Origin: Parapusillimonas sp013416435
GTDB taxonomy: Bacteria > Pseudomonadota > Gammaproteobacteria > Burkholderiales > Burkholderiaceae_B
Direction of reading: 5' to 3'
Assembly (NCBI RefSeq): GCF_052180245.1
Contig: NZ_CP197474.1
Coordinates: forward strand, 2,480,001-2,544,000
DNA: 64,000 nucleotides
Shown: piece after piece, positions 1-8,327 of the stretch
Position numbering within the stretch: the first letter of the stretch is position 1
Layout: the number at the start of each line of letters is the position of its first letter
Program-made: the position numbers and the translations under genes
The notes under the pieces: generated by a model
Database searches by the model: none
What the model saw: only the letters and a program-made list of their open reading frames with translations
Told to the model about the DNA's origin: nothing

Positions 1-1413
1 GCTGGTCCGTTCGGGCGCGGCGGGCGCCGCTGCCTTGGCATCGCCGGCGCCTGCGGCGCTCGTTTCCGTGGCGGACGCGTAGTCGGAGAAATCGGCCGCG
101 CTGGCCGCGAGCGGCGTCTCAAGGCTGGACAGCACTTTGGCCTGCGGCAAGTGCTCGACGTCGATCAGCGTGGGGTCTCCTCGTGTGTCGGCTGCCGGCA
201 ATGCCCGGCTTGCCGGAAGAACCGGCAATACCCCGGCCACGCTGGATGCGAGCCGCCAATGCGCCGTGGCATCTGCCGGGCGGCCGAGGCGGTCGTAGAG
301 ATTTCCCAACAAGGCATGGATGCGCATGTCGCTGCGCAACCTCATGCTGCGCTGCAGATACTGCTCGCCCGGCCCCCAGAGCTCGCCTGTCAGGCAAAGG
401 TTGCCCAGCGCGGCAAGCAAGGCCGAATCGTCCGGATGGCTTTTCAGCCATTCCTCGGCTTTGCTCAGGCGCCTGGCGACATGCTCGGGCGGGCATTGCG
501 AATAAGCATTCAGCAAGCGGGGTTCCATCCGGATACTGAGCGCTGCCTCGAGCACCTTCGCCGCTTCTTCGTGGTTGCCCTGCGTGGTATGGATCGTGGA
601 CGCCGCAAGGGCGATGTCCGGCAAGACGCGTTCATCCGATTTGAGGTCCGACCAGATGGACTTGAGGTTCTCCGGACCACCTTGTTGCAAGCGTGCGGCC
701 GCAGAGGTCTCGATCAGTTGCTGCGCTTCGGCCTTGTCGATGACGCCACGGCGCGACAACAGCCGCGTCAGTTCGTACACACGGTCGTAATTTCGAAGCT
801 GCCGGTGTGCACGCAGCAACAAGCGAGTGGCGTGGAAATAGCGCGAGCTGGCATCCTGCAAAGGCTGAAGCAGCACCAGCGCATCCTGGGGGCGGTTCTG
901 ATCCAGGTACATCTCGGCCGCGACAATGGCTGCGGCCTCACGCAACCGGACATTGTCGGAGGCATGCTCGCGCGCCAGCGCCAGGGCTTCGTCACGGCGC
1001 GCGAACTCGCCCATATGATGCGAGGCCCGGGCCGACGCCAGCGCGGCAAGCACCTTGCGCGAACCAGAACGCGTACGAGCAAGCACTTTGGACAGGTCTT
1101 TCTCGGCTTCGGTGTAGCGGCCTTCCAGAATGTTGATCCAGCCGCTTTCGAGCGACTCGTGATCGCGTTTTTCGGCGCGCAGGCCGCGCCAGGAACGGAA
1201 GCGCTCGGGGCCTCCGGAAATCCAGGCAAGCACACGCAGGACAATGTACAGAATCAGGAAGCTCGCCAGAAGCAACAGAACGGCAAGCGTCAAGGACAGT
1301 TCGATGCGATACGGCTGCGCCACGATCAGCACATTGCCGCTGTGTTCGCGCAGCACCAGTGCCAGCGCCACGGCGGCAACGAATACCAGCAAGGTCCAGA
1401 ACCAGGTCTTCAT
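1..1413 (-). CDS. hemY: HemY, heme-biosynthesis-associated TPR membrane protein (3' end cut by window)
   Basis: Reading leftward from the ATG at 1413 the frame stays open to base 1, so at least 471 codons are present and the C-terminus lies outside the window. The protein starts MKTWFWTLLVFVAA and has two closely spaced hydrophobic segments (about residues 4-20 and 40-65), the usual HemY N-terminus. After these comes a long helical region rich in Ala, Leu and Arg that looks like TPR repeats (for example the ILEGRYTEAEKDLSKVL stretch near residues 95-111). HemY of proteobacteria is an inner-membrane protein of unclear biochemical role, encoded with hemC, hemD and hemX. The start lies 3 bp after the hemX stop, so the two are probably translationally coupled. 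The last visible residues are Ala/Ser/Pro-rich and probably a disordered tail. It is unrelated to the oxidase also called HemY in Bacillus. Confidence 0.85.
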   Translation of the reverse strand, partial: MKTWFWTLLVFVAAVALALVLREHSGNVLIVAQPYRIELSLTLAVLLLLASFLILYIVLRVLAWISGGPERFRSWRGLRAEKRDHESLESGWINILEGRYTEAEKDLSKVLARTRSGSRKVLAALASARASHHMGEFARRDEALALAREHASDNVRLREAAAIVAAEMYLDQNRPQDALVLLQPLQDASSRYFHATRLLLRAHRQLRNYDRVYELTRLLSRRGVIDKAEAQQLIETSAAARLQQGGPENLKSIWSDLKSDERVLPDIALAASTIHTTQGNHEEAAKVLEAALSIRMEPRLLNAYSQCPPEHVARRLSKAEEWLKSHPDDSALLAALGNLCLTGELWGPGEQYLQRSMRLRSDMRIHALLGNLYDRLGRPADATAHWRLASSVAGVLPVLPASRALPAADTRGDPTLIDVEHLPQAKVLSSLETPLAASAADFSDYASATETSAAGAGDAKAAAPAAPERTS

Positions 1414-1416
1414 GGC

Positions 1417-2706
1417 TTACCCCTGTGAACCCGGCGCCTGGGCGTCCGTACTGGCGCCCGCATCCGGCATGGATGGCGCTGGAGATTCGGTCGGGGGTTC
1501 GTCCGCCTGCGTATCGCCCTCGGCCGACTTGGCGCTGGCTTCGCGCAGTGCCTCGATGGCACCCAGGCTGTTGTCTACGGTGGGCAGCCGGACGTCGATG
1601 TCGGTATCGGACATGTCGCGCGCGATCTTGAGAGCCCGGCGGGACTCGGCCGATTGCTGGTCGAAGCGGCTTTCTATCGACCTGACCAGGTTCGCGGTTT
1701 CAGTGGCCCAGACATTGGGTTGACGCATCATCAAGGCCAGTTGCGCGGTCATGATGCGCAGACGCAGGTTCTCGCGGAAACGAGTGGCCTGATCGGGCGA
1801 CATGAGCAACGCATGGGGGTCGTCGACGCGGCGCACTGCGATGAACTCGCCCAGGTCGCGCCGTACCGAGTCCCAGGCTTCCGAGGTCCATTGCCCGGCA
1901 GTCGCCAGGCTTTGTTTCCACCATGGCGCGTCGGGATCCTGGGCCGGCGCCTGCCGGCCGCCCTGCGCCGGCGCCGAGCCGGGCGCTTCAGGCTGGACGG
2001 GCTGGGGCGCGGCGTCGTCAGGCACCATGAGAGGCGCCTGGCTTACCAGATTGCTGAGTTCGTCCAGTTGCGAGGAAAGCGACGCGATGTCGATCGTTGA
2101 GGCGGCACGCAGCCGGTCCAGATCGCCATTGATGGTTTGCTGCAGCGATGCCAGGGCTGGCCGATTGGCGCGTGCCAGCTGCGCCTGCGCCGTTTCCAGG
2201 GAAATGATGGCGTTGGCCACGTTGCCTCCCAACTGCAGTTGCTGCTGGGCGATGGTGACAAGGTGGTCGACGTCGTTGATCAACACGAGATCCGAGCCGC
2301 TGTCCGTGAGGGTCTGGAATGCCTGCTGCAGGCTGTCGGTCTGCGCGCGCGATTCGCGCAGCGAGGCTTCCAGTGCAGCCAGCCGAGAAGATTGTTCTTC
2401 GGCCAGCGCCAGCGCCTGGCGTGCCTGTTCGGCCGCCCTGCCGGCTGTATCGCTGCCGCCGCGGATCTGATCCGAAAGCAGCGCTGTGGTCTTGACGTGT
2501 TCCTGATGTTGATACCAGACTACGGCCGCCAATGCCACGGCAAACAGCAGCACAACGAAGAAAGCGGGCAGCAAGGCTGACTTCGCCTTGCGCTTTTGCG
2601 TTTCAGGCGTACGCCCGGGATGGCCGGCTGCGGATTCGGATTTGGGTCCGCTGGAAGCAACGACGGCCGGCACGGAGGGCGAGATCTCGGGTTTTTTATC
2701 TGTCAT
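1417..2706 (-). CDS. hemX: HemX, uroporphyrinogen-III C-methyltransferase-like membrane protein
   Basis: A 429-residue protein of the HemX superfamily. It has a Pro/Ser/Lys-rich cytoplasmic N-terminus (1-45), one transmembrane helix at about 47-66 (LLPAFFVVLLFAVALAAVVW), then a long periplasmic part. That part holds a coiled coil (about 85-130, heptad-like Leu and Gln/Ala-rich) and the HemX core, with the segment WWKQSLATAGQWTSEAWDSV followed by the conserved EFIAVRR near residue 275. Ser/Asp/Pro-rich residues close the tail. Although named after the methyltransferase, family members lack the SAM-binding fold and no catalytic motif is visible here. It is the third gene of hemC-hemD-hemX-hemY. 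The gap from hemD is 15 bp, so it is very likely cotranscribed. A scaffold role for tetrapyrrole enzymes is an inference from gene order only. Confidence 0.88.
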   Translation of the reverse strand: MTDKKPEISPSVPAVVASSGPKSESAAGHPGRTPETQKRKAKSALLPAFFVVLLFAVALAAVVWYQHQEHVKTTALLSDQIRGGSDTAGRAAEQARQALALAEEQSSRLAALEASLRESRAQTDSLQQAFQTLTDSGSDLVLINDVDHLVTIAQQQLQLGGNVANAIISLETAQAQLARANRPALASLQQTINGDLDRLRAASTIDIASLSSQLDELSNLVSQAPLMVPDDAAPQPVQPEAPGSAPAQGGRQAPAQDPDAPWWKQSLATAGQWTSEAWDSVRRDLGEFIAVRRVDDPHALLMSPDQATRFRENLRLRIMTAQLALMMRQPNVWATETANLVRSIESRFDQQSAESRRALKIARDMSDTDIDVRLPTVDNSLGAIEALREASAKSAEGDTQADEPPTESPAPSMPDAGASTDAQAPGSQG

Positions 2707-2721
2707 GGCGAGATTGTAATC

Positions 2722-3531
2722 CTAGGAGCTTTCAGAAGGCGACGCCATCCGGATCAAGGCCTCGTAGATGGCGTCATCACTGGGTTGGCATATTTTTACC
2801 ATCCGCGGCGCTACCTTACCAGAAGCGCTGATCACCGATTGTAAGCGGCTGGCGATGCGCTCATGCACGACCAGGAACCGCAACGACAGCCAAGCATCTT
2901 CCAGGCCCAGGCGTACGACGTTGGCATGCATCGCGTCGACTCCTTCACTGCTGGTCAACAGGCAGGCACAGCAGGAACGTTTTTCGAGCAAGGCCGCCAG
3001 CCCCTGCTCCTGTCCGGCCGACCAGTGCGCAGGCGTGCGTTCGTACACGGCATGACGATCCACCTGCAGACCCGCCTCTTCCAGCCGCGCACCCAGCCAT
3101 TCGCGGCCGCGATTGCCACGCAGGATCAAGACGCGCCTCAATGAAGGCAGCCGCGGCCGCAGCCTTTTCCAAAGGGCTTCGGAATCCTGGCCGTCGAGAG
3201 GATCCGGCTGAATGATCATGCCGGGATCGACGCCCGCCCGCCGCAAGGCCTGGGCCGTCGAAACGCCTACCGCCGCAACCGGGACGTGGCCCGGCCAGCG
3301 AAAATCCGGCGAGAATCGACGCAACTGTCCGGCATAAAACCGGACAGCGCTTCCGCTTACGAAAACCAGCAGATCGTAATCATGGGGGACAGGGAAAGAT
3401 GCCTTGTCAGCCGGCTGCGGCTGAAGGCTGAGCGCCGGAAGAATCAAGGACTTCAGACCGGCATCCGACAGCCGGGCGGCAAGCTGCTCGTTCCTTCCCT
3501 CAGGCCGCGTCAGGATGACACTGGCGTCCAT
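2722..3531 (-). CDS. hemD: Uroporphyrinogen-III synthase
   Basis: A 269-residue protein of the HemD family, which closes and inverts ring D of hydroxymethylbilane to give uroporphyrinogen III. It begins VILTRPEGRNEQLAARL, the typical start of the fold. It carries the LLVFVSGSAVRFY segment (near 55-67), the VAAVGVSTAQALR segment (near 85-97), RVLILRGNRGREWL near 135 and CLLTSSEGVDAM near 192. These match the two alternating domains of the family. Family sequence conservation is low, so the assignment leans partly on position: it lies 23 bp after hemC and just before hemX. Length is normal (about 250-270). Confidence 0.93.
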   Translation of the reverse strand: MDASVILTRPEGRNEQLAARLSDAGLKSLILPALSLQPQPADKASFPVPHDYDLLVFVSGSAVRFYAGQLRRFSPDFRWPGHVPVAAVGVSTAQALRRAGVDPGMIIQPDPLDGQDSEALWKRLRPRLPSLRRVLILRGNRGREWLGARLEEAGLQVDRHAVYERTPAHWSAGQEQGLAALLEKRSCCACLLTSSEGVDAMHANVVRLGLEDAWLSLRFLVVHERIASRLQSVISASGKVAPRMVKICQPSDDAIYEALIRMASPSESS

Positions 3532-3554
3532 GGCCGGTCCGATGGAAAGAAGCG

Positions 3555-4502
3555 TCAGGCCGACGCGTCGGGCATGGACAGGCGGTCGAGAATCGGCCGC
3601 GCGCCTTTGGCCATCAGGTCGTGCGCCGCGCTTTCACCCAGGGCGTTGGCATCCGCCACCGGTCCTGTCGCTTGCGCGCGGATGATCACCGAGCCGTCGG
3701 GCTCCGCCACCAAGGCATCCACCACCAGATTATTGCCCTGGACTTGCGCATAGGCCGCCAAGGGCACCTGGCATGATCCTCCCAAAACCCGCGAGACGGC
3801 ACGCTCCGCAAGCGCGCAAGCGGTTGTCGCCGGATCGGCCAGGGGAGACAGCCAGCCGTGCATGTCCGTTCGGGACTCCAGGACTTCGATACCCAGGGCG
3901 CCCTGCCCTGCCGCCGGCAGGCTTTGCTCCACCGACAGATAGCCGCGTATGCGTCCTTCAAGTCCCAGGCGCCGCAAGCCGGCTGCCGCCAGGATGATGG
4001 CGGCATAGTCACCACGGTCGAGCTTGCCCAGACGGGTATCGAGATTGCCCCGCAGCGGCTGAACGACCAAGTCGGGATAGCGCTGCCGGATCTGCGCCTC
4101 GCGGCGCAGACTGGACGTACCTACGACGGCTCCGGAGGGGAGCGCGTCCATCGAGCCGTAGTCGTTCGAGACAAAGGCGTCGCGGGGATCGTCGCGCTCG
4201 AGCACCACGGACAAGGCAAAAGGGCTTTGCATGTCGACCGGCACGTCCTTGAGCGAATGCACCGCGAGATCGGCGCGCCCGTCCAGCAAGGCTGTTTCCA
4301 GCTCTTTGACGAACAGGCCCTTGCCGCCGACTTTCGACAGGCTGCGATCGAGGATCTGATCCCCGCGCGTGGTCATGGTCAGCAGACTGACCTCGCATTG
4401 GGGATAGAGTTCCTGCAAGCGATCCCGCACGTGCTCGGCCTGCCACAGGGCAAGCCGGCTGGCGCGCGTTGCGATGACCAGTTTCTTCGGTGTTTCCTGC
4501 AT
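3555..4502 (-). CDS. hemC: Porphobilinogen deaminase (hydroxymethylbilane synthase)
   Basis: A 315-residue enzyme that polymerises four porphobilinogens into hydroxymethylbilane in the cytoplasm. Visible hallmarks are the N-terminal IATRASRLALWQAEHV, the substrate/cofactor arginine segments (VGTSSLRREAQ near 130 and LRGNLDTRLGKL near 153), and GGSCQVPLAAYAQ with Cys244 as the dipyrromethane attachment site. Length is typical (about 310). It is the first gene of the hemC-hemD-hemX-hemY run on this strand. A small membrane-protein gene (4510-4635) starts just upstream and ends 7 bp before the hemC ATG, so transcription may begin further up. Confidence 0.97.
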   Translation of the reverse strand: MQETPKKLVIATRASRLALWQAEHVRDRLQELYPQCEVSLLTMTTRGDQILDRSLSKVGGKGLFVKELETALLDGRADLAVHSLKDVPVDMQSPFALSVVLERDDPRDAFVSNDYGSMDALPSGAVVGTSSLRREAQIRQRYPDLVVQPLRGNLDTRLGKLDRGDYAAIILAAAGLRRLGLEGRIRGYLSVEQSLPAAGQGALGIEVLESRTDMHGWLSPLADPATTACALAERAVSRVLGGSCQVPLAAYAQVQGNNLVVDALVAEPDGSVIIRAQATGPVADANALGESAAHDLMAKGARPILDRLSMPDASA

Positions 4503-4509
4503 GCCCTGT

Positions 4510-4635
4510 CTACGCTAAATAATTGAACAGCACCGCCAGCACGATGCCGATCACCGCCAGGATGAGCAGGCCTTGCAAAAGAGAAAGACCGGAATCCGCC
4601 GGCTTCTTGCCCGACGAAGACTTGAATAGACTCAT
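4510..4635 (-). CDS. Small single-pass membrane protein, 41 aa
   Basis: A 41-codon reading frame from an ATG at 4635 to a TAG at 4510. The product starts MSLFKSSSGKKPADSG and ends in one hydrophobic helix, LLQGLLILAVIGIVLAVLFN. It has a short basic, Ser-rich N-terminus and one membrane span, with no cysteine or catalytic signature. It is squeezed between the TerC-like gene (stop at 4639, 3 bp upstream) and hemC (7 bp downstream), which favours cotranscription and makes a chance frame less likely. No family is recognised. Its position next to hemC could mean a role near the heme operon or the TerC protein, but that is inference only. Confidence 0.6.
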   Translation of the reverse strand: MSLFKSSSGKKPADSGLSLLQGLLILAVIGIVLAVLFNYLA

Positions 4636-4638
4636 GGC

Positions 4639-5343
4639 TTATTCCTGTGTCACAGTGGCTTTGCGGCTTGCAATCCACTTGCCGATCACTATCACGAGAA
4701 TCGCACCGGCCACTTCAGCCGCAATCTTCATCGCCGGCTGGATCTCGCCAAACTGCTGCACGACGAATACGTCCGTCACGAGCATGCCGCCGGCAATCCA
4801 TCCCAGCAGCCCGGCGCCGAAGGTGACGACCAGCGGAAAGCGGTCGATGAGCTTCAGCACCAGCGTGCTGCCCCAGATGATGATGGGCACGCTCACGATC
4901 AGGCCGAAAATCACATAATACAGCTGATGGTCCAGATGGGTGTTCTGCGCTGCGCCGGCAATGGCGATTACGTTGTCCAGGCTCATGACGAAGTCGGCAA
5001 TGAGAATGGTCTTGACGGCGCTCCAGACCGAGCTTCCGCCTTTGATGTTGCCGTGCTCATCCTCTTCGGGAACCAGCAGCTTGATGCCGATCCAGACCAG
5101 CAGTGCGCCGCCAACGAGCTTCAAGAAGGGAATATCGAGCAATGTCAGCGCGAAGGCAATGAGCAGCACACGCAATATGATGGCGCCGGCCGTGCCCCAC
5201 AAGATGCCCTTGAGGCGTTGCTTCGCCTGCAGATTGCGGCAAGCCAGGGCGATGACGACGGCGTTGTCTCCACCCAGAAGAATGTCGATCAGGATGATCT
5301 GGAAAATGGCGCCCCAATGGAGCGTTTGAAAAAACTCTAGCAT
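4639..5343 (-). CDS. TerC/YjbE-family integral membrane protein
   Basis: A 234-residue TerC-family membrane protein with about seven hydrophobic spans. The start is placed at the ATG at 5343 (MLEFFQTLHWGAIFQ), because a longer frame to 5397 adds 18 residues that run into the sucD terminator hairpin and have no family character. The two family motifs are both present: LLGGDNAVVIALACRNL (near 22) and DFVMSLDNVIAIAGAAQ (near 125), each with the acidic residue and Asn/Asp expected for metal-ion binding inside the membrane. TerC-like proteins are linked to metal (Mn, Ca) export at the membrane and metalation of exported enzymes, and in some species to tellurite resistance; the substrate here is unknown. 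It follows sucD on the same strand behind a strong hairpin, so it is expressed by readthrough or its own weak promoter. Confidence 0.85.
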   Translation of the reverse strand: MLEFFQTLHWGAIFQIILIDILLGGDNAVVIALACRNLQAKQRLKGILWGTAGAIILRVLLIAFALTLLDIPFLKLVGGALLVWIGIKLLVPEEDEHGNIKGGSSVWSAVKTILIADFVMSLDNVIAIAGAAQNTHLDHQLYYVIFGLIVSVPIIIWGSTLVLKLIDRFPLVVTFGAGLLGWIAGGMLVTDVFVVQQFGEIQPAMKIAAEVAGAILVIVIGKWIASRKATVTQE

Positions 5344-5395
5344 TTTTATATCCGTTCTATGCGAAGAGGCTTCATGAAAGACAAAGGCCCAGTAC

Positions 5396-5423
5396 AAAAA
5401 GGCCCGCCACGCGAGCCTTTTTT
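5396..5423 (-). terminator. Intrinsic terminator after sucD
   Basis: On the minus strand the RNA reads AAAAAGGCUCGC, loop GUG, GCGGGCCUUUUU. This gives a 12-bp stem with one U-G pair and a 3-nt loop, ending in a U tract, 5 bp after the sucD stop. The A tract on the other side means it could also stop opposing transcription. Confidence 0.85.
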
Positions 5424-5427
5424 GTGC

Positions 5428-6309
5428 TTACAGTACCGACTTGAGCAGCTTGCCCATCTCGGAAGGATCGCGGGTCGTGCGGATGCCGCAGGACTCCATG
5501 ATCTCCAGCTTGGCATCGGCGGTATCCGCGCCGCCCGAAATCAGCGCGCCGGCGTGGCCCATGCGCTTGCCGGCCGGTGCCGTCACCCCGGCGATGAAGC
5601 CGACGACCGGCTTCTTCATGTTGTCCTTCGCCCACAATGCGGCATTGACCTCGTCGGGTCCGCCGATTTCGCCGATCATGACGACGGCGTCGGTATCCGG
5701 GTCATCGTTGAACATTTGCAGGACATCGATATGCTTCAGGCCATTGATGGGGTCGCCACCGATACCGACGGCGGATGACTGGCCCAGGCCCAGCTCGGTG
5801 AGCTGCGCGACCGCTTCGTACGTCAGCGTGCCGGAGCGGCTGACCACGCCGATGCGCCCCTTGCGGGAAATATGGCCGGGCATGATGCCGATCTTGAGCT
5901 CATCGGGAGTGATGAGGCCGGGGCAGTTGGGGCCCAGCAGCAGGGTTTTCTTGTTCTGGTCGCGCATGCGATTGCGCACTTCGAGCATGTCGCGAACGGG
6001 AATGCCTTCCGTAATGCAAATGACCAGGTCCAGGTCGGCGTCGACGGCTTCCCAGATGGCATCGGCCGCGCCCGCCGGCGGCACGTAGATGACCGATACG
6101 GTCGCACCGGTCTCCGCCTTCGCTTCTTTCACGGAAGCGTAGATGGGCACGCCTTCGAAGTTGTCGCCGGCTTTCTTGGGATGCACGCCGGCAACGAACG
6201 CATTCTTGCCATTGGCGTACTCGCGGCACATGTGGGTATGGAACTGGCCGGTCTTGCCGGTCATGCCCTGGGTGATGACTTTGGTGTCTTTGTTGATCAG
6301 AATCGACAT
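5428..6309 (-). CDS. sucD: Succinyl-CoA synthetase (ADP-forming) alpha subunit
   Basis: A 293-residue alpha subunit of the TCA-cycle enzyme that converts succinyl-CoA, ADP and phosphate to succinate, CoA and ATP. The N-terminal CoA-binding fold starts with MSILINKDTKVITQGMTGKTGQFHT. The motif IGVVSRSGTLTYEAVAQL lies near 150 and the phospho-acceptor His is His252 in RMGHAGALISGGAD. Length is typical (about 290). It follows sucC by 23 bp on the same strand, and a strong terminator follows, closing a sucCD operon. No sucAB or sdh genes are next to it here. Confidence 0.97.
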   Translation of the reverse strand: MSILINKDTKVITQGMTGKTGQFHTHMCREYANGKNAFVAGVHPKKAGDNFEGVPIYASVKEAKAETGATVSVIYVPPAGAADAIWEAVDADLDLVICITEGIPVRDMLEVRNRMRDQNKKTLLLGPNCPGLITPDELKIGIMPGHISRKGRIGVVSRSGTLTYEAVAQLTELGLGQSSAVGIGGDPINGLKHIDVLQMFNDDPDTDAVVMIGEIGGPDEVNAALWAKDNMKKPVVGFIAGVTAPAGKRMGHAGALISGGADTADAKLEIMESCGIRTTRDPSEMGKLLKSVL

Positions 6310-6332
6310 GAAAAAAATCCTCGGCAGTATTC

Positions 6333-7493
6333 TTATTTCGCGGCGGCCACGACCTTGGTCGCAGCTTCGGCCATGGTGTCAGCGCTGATGATGGGCAGAC
6401 CCGACTCGGCCAGCAACTTCTTGCCCAGCTCTTCGTTGGTGCCCTTCATGCGCACGACCAGCGGGACGCTGAGGTTAACGGCCTTGCAGGCGGCGATCAC
6501 GCCTTCGGCAATGACGTCGCAGCGCATGATGCCGCCGAAAATATTCACCAGAATGGCTTTTACGCCTTCGTTCTTGAGCATGATCTTGAAGGCTTCCGTG
6601 ACTTTCTCGGCCGACGCGCCGCCGCCAACGTCCAGGAAGTTGGCGGGCTCGCCGCCGAACAGCTTAATGGTGTCCATGGTGGCCATGGCCAGTCCGGCGC
6701 CGTTCACCAGGCAGCCGATATTGCCGTCGAGCTGGATGTAGGCCAGATCGAACTTGCTGGCTTCGACTTCGGCCGGATCTTCTTCGTCGAGATCGCGGTA
6801 AGCAACGATTTCAGGATGACGGAACAAGGCATTCGAATCGAAATTGAACTTGGCGTCCAGAGCAACGATATCGCCGGAACCGGTGAGGATCAGGGGATTG
6901 ATCTCGGCCAGCGAAGCGTCGGTTTCCCAGTACGCCTTGTACAGCTTCTGGAATTCGGCGGCCGCCTTGGCAACCGATGCGTCGGGCACACCGATGCCGC
7001 GGGCCAGGTCGGTGGCTTCCTGATCGGTCAGGCCAGTCTTGGGATCCACGAAAACCTTGAGGATTTTCTCGGGAGTTTTCTCGGCGACCTCTTCGACGTC
7101 CATGCCGCCTTCGCTGGAGGCCATGACACACACGCGCTGCGTGCCGCGGTCGGTCACGATGCCAACGTAGTATTCCTTCTTGATGTCGGCGCCATCTTCG
7201 ATCAGCAGGCGATTGACCTTCTGGCCTTGCGGGCCAGTCTGGTGCGTGATCAGCTGCATGCCCAGAATTTCCGACGACAGTTGACGAACTTCATCGAGGG
7301 AACGGGCAAGTTTCACGCCGCCGCCCTTGCCGCGACCGCCGGCATGAATCTGTGCCTTGACAACCCAGACTGGTCCACCCAGCTTTTCGGCTGCAGTAAC
7401 GGCTTCGTCTACGGAAAAAGCAGGAATTCCGCGCGGCACAGTCACGCCAAATTGCTTCAGCAGTTCCTTGCCTTGATACTCGTGAATTTTCAT
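6333..7493 (-). CDS. sucC: Succinyl-CoA synthetase (ADP-forming) beta subunit
   Basis: A 386-residue beta subunit of succinyl-CoA synthetase, the ATP-grasp partner of SucD. It starts MKIHEYQGKELLKQFGV and carries VVKAQIHAGGRGKGGGVKLA (nucleotide binding, near 43-62), AEINPLILTGSGDIVALDAK (near 195, Mg/ADP site) and LVNIFGGIMRCDVIAEGV near 320. Length matches the family (about 388). The ATG at 7493 is preceded by AGGTAACAA, an acceptable ribosome-binding site. It is first in the sucC-sucD operon. Confidence 0.97.
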   Translation of the reverse strand: MKIHEYQGKELLKQFGVTVPRGIPAFSVDEAVTAAEKLGGPVWVVKAQIHAGGRGKGGGVKLARSLDEVRQLSSEILGMQLITHQTGPQGQKVNRLLIEDGADIKKEYYVGIVTDRGTQRVCVMASSEGGMDVEEVAEKTPEKILKVFVDPKTGLTDQEATDLARGIGVPDASVAKAAAEFQKLYKAYWETDASLAEINPLILTGSGDIVALDAKFNFDSNALFRHPEIVAYRDLDEEDPAEVEASKFDLAYIQLDGNIGCLVNGAGLAMATMDTIKLFGGEPANFLDVGGGASAEKVTEAFKIMLKNEGVKAILVNIFGGIMRCDVIAEGVIAACKAVNLSVPLVVRMKGTNEELGKKLLAESGLPIISADTMAEAATKVVAAAK

Positions 7494-7576
7494 TTGTTAC
7501 CTGTCAGAACGTAAAGATAAAAGAGAATGTGTTCGGGAGATTCACCAGGACCGTCACACACGGATAGTGCATCTAT

Positions 7577-8146
7577 TTATTTGCATGAGGCCTTCTTGCG
7601 AGAGACCTTGTACCAATGAGGATAAAACTCCTGGACGACAGGGCCGTCCAGCCGCAGCGCATGACAGCCCTCGAGCTGAAAAGGCCGCTTCGTGAGGTCG
7701 GCTTCCGCCTGGCGCCGGACATTGGCCATGGTTTGCACCGCCACGGTGGGCAGTACATACGACAGTTCGGTCATGTGCGTACAGCCGGCCGTCCTGCCGA
7801 AATGGTCTTTCACCTTCTGGCGGAAGTTGCGCAGCAGGTTCATGCCGATGAGGTCGCGGTAGTCGGGCGTGATGGCGGAGCAGACTTCGCCGTATGGCGC
7901 CGCGTCGTATGCCGCCACGGCGTCGGTGATGCTGAACTCCTTGTCTATCGTGATGCGCAGGTGCATATGATGCACAGGAGTCCCCGCAAGGTGCATGTCG
8001 CCGTTCCTTTTCGGGAAATCGTAGGCCTTGACGTCGACGAGCTCGGCTTCGAGATCCCACAGTCCGTCTTTACGGGCATACGAACTCACTCGTATTGAAC
8101 GAGTGTGCATAGGTTCGCGTGCGGCATCGGGCGGCGGTAGCGGCAT
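7577..8146 (-). CDS. DUF2889 family protein
   Basis: A 189-residue cytoplasmic protein matching the DUF2889 pattern: R-S-I-R-V-S-S-Y-A-R-KDGLWDLEAELVDVKAYDF near the N-terminus, HHMHLRITIDKEFSITDAVA in the middle, and C.....DYRDLIGMNLLRNF followed by GCTHMTEL. The His and Cys residues (HxMHLR, C, CTH) are conserved in this family. Its biochemical function is not established. The start could be Met1 or Met13 (ATG at 8110); neither has a convincing ribosome-binding site. The gene stands alone between sucC and recX, with a palindromic repeat cluster upstream of it. Confidence 0.8.
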   Translation of the reverse strand: MPLPPPDAAREPMHTRSIRVSSYARKDGLWDLEAELVDVKAYDFPKRNGDMHLAGTPVHHMHLRITIDKEFSITDAVAAYDAAPYGEVCSAITPDYRDLIGMNLLRNFRQKVKDHFGRTAGCTHMTELSYVLPTVAVQTMANVRRQAEADLTKRPFQLEGCHALRLDGPVVQEFYPHWYKVSRKKASCK

Positions 8147-8208
8147 GTATGAACGATGAATATTGCGTAAAACCCGCTAAGTATAGCGCAGTGTCCTGAC
8201 GGCATTGA

Positions 8209-8327
8209 GGGGTCGGACCCCGTATGGGGTCCGACCCCATGGCAAGTTCCGGAAAGGGGTCAGGCCCCGTACGGGGTCCGACCCCGGCGTTTATCGGTCT
8301 GACCCCAGCGTTTATTGGTCGGCCCCA
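8209..8327. repeat. GGGGTC/GACCCC nested palindromes, locus 1 (2 full, 2 half copies)
   Basis: Full copies are at 8209-8238 (GGGGTCGGACCCC, GTAT, GGGGTCCGACCCC) and 8256-8285 (GGGGTCAGGCCCC, GTAC, GGGGTCCGACCCC). Two right-half remnants follow at about 8294-8306 and 8315-8327. The last remnant overlaps the final codons and stop of recX. Confidence 0.9.

Noticed and set aside
151..1428. 425-aa open frame on the plus strand
   Set aside because: Antisense to hemY; low-complexity translation and no ribosome-binding site. GC-rich codon bias creates such shadows.
3327..3351. CTGT...ACAG pair inside hemD resembling a LexA box
   Set aside because: The spacing is far larger than 8 bp and the site is inside a coding region.
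5344..5395. Possible yybP-ykoY riboswitch for the TerC-like gene (as known for alx)
   Set aside because: The short leader carries none of the aptamer motifs.
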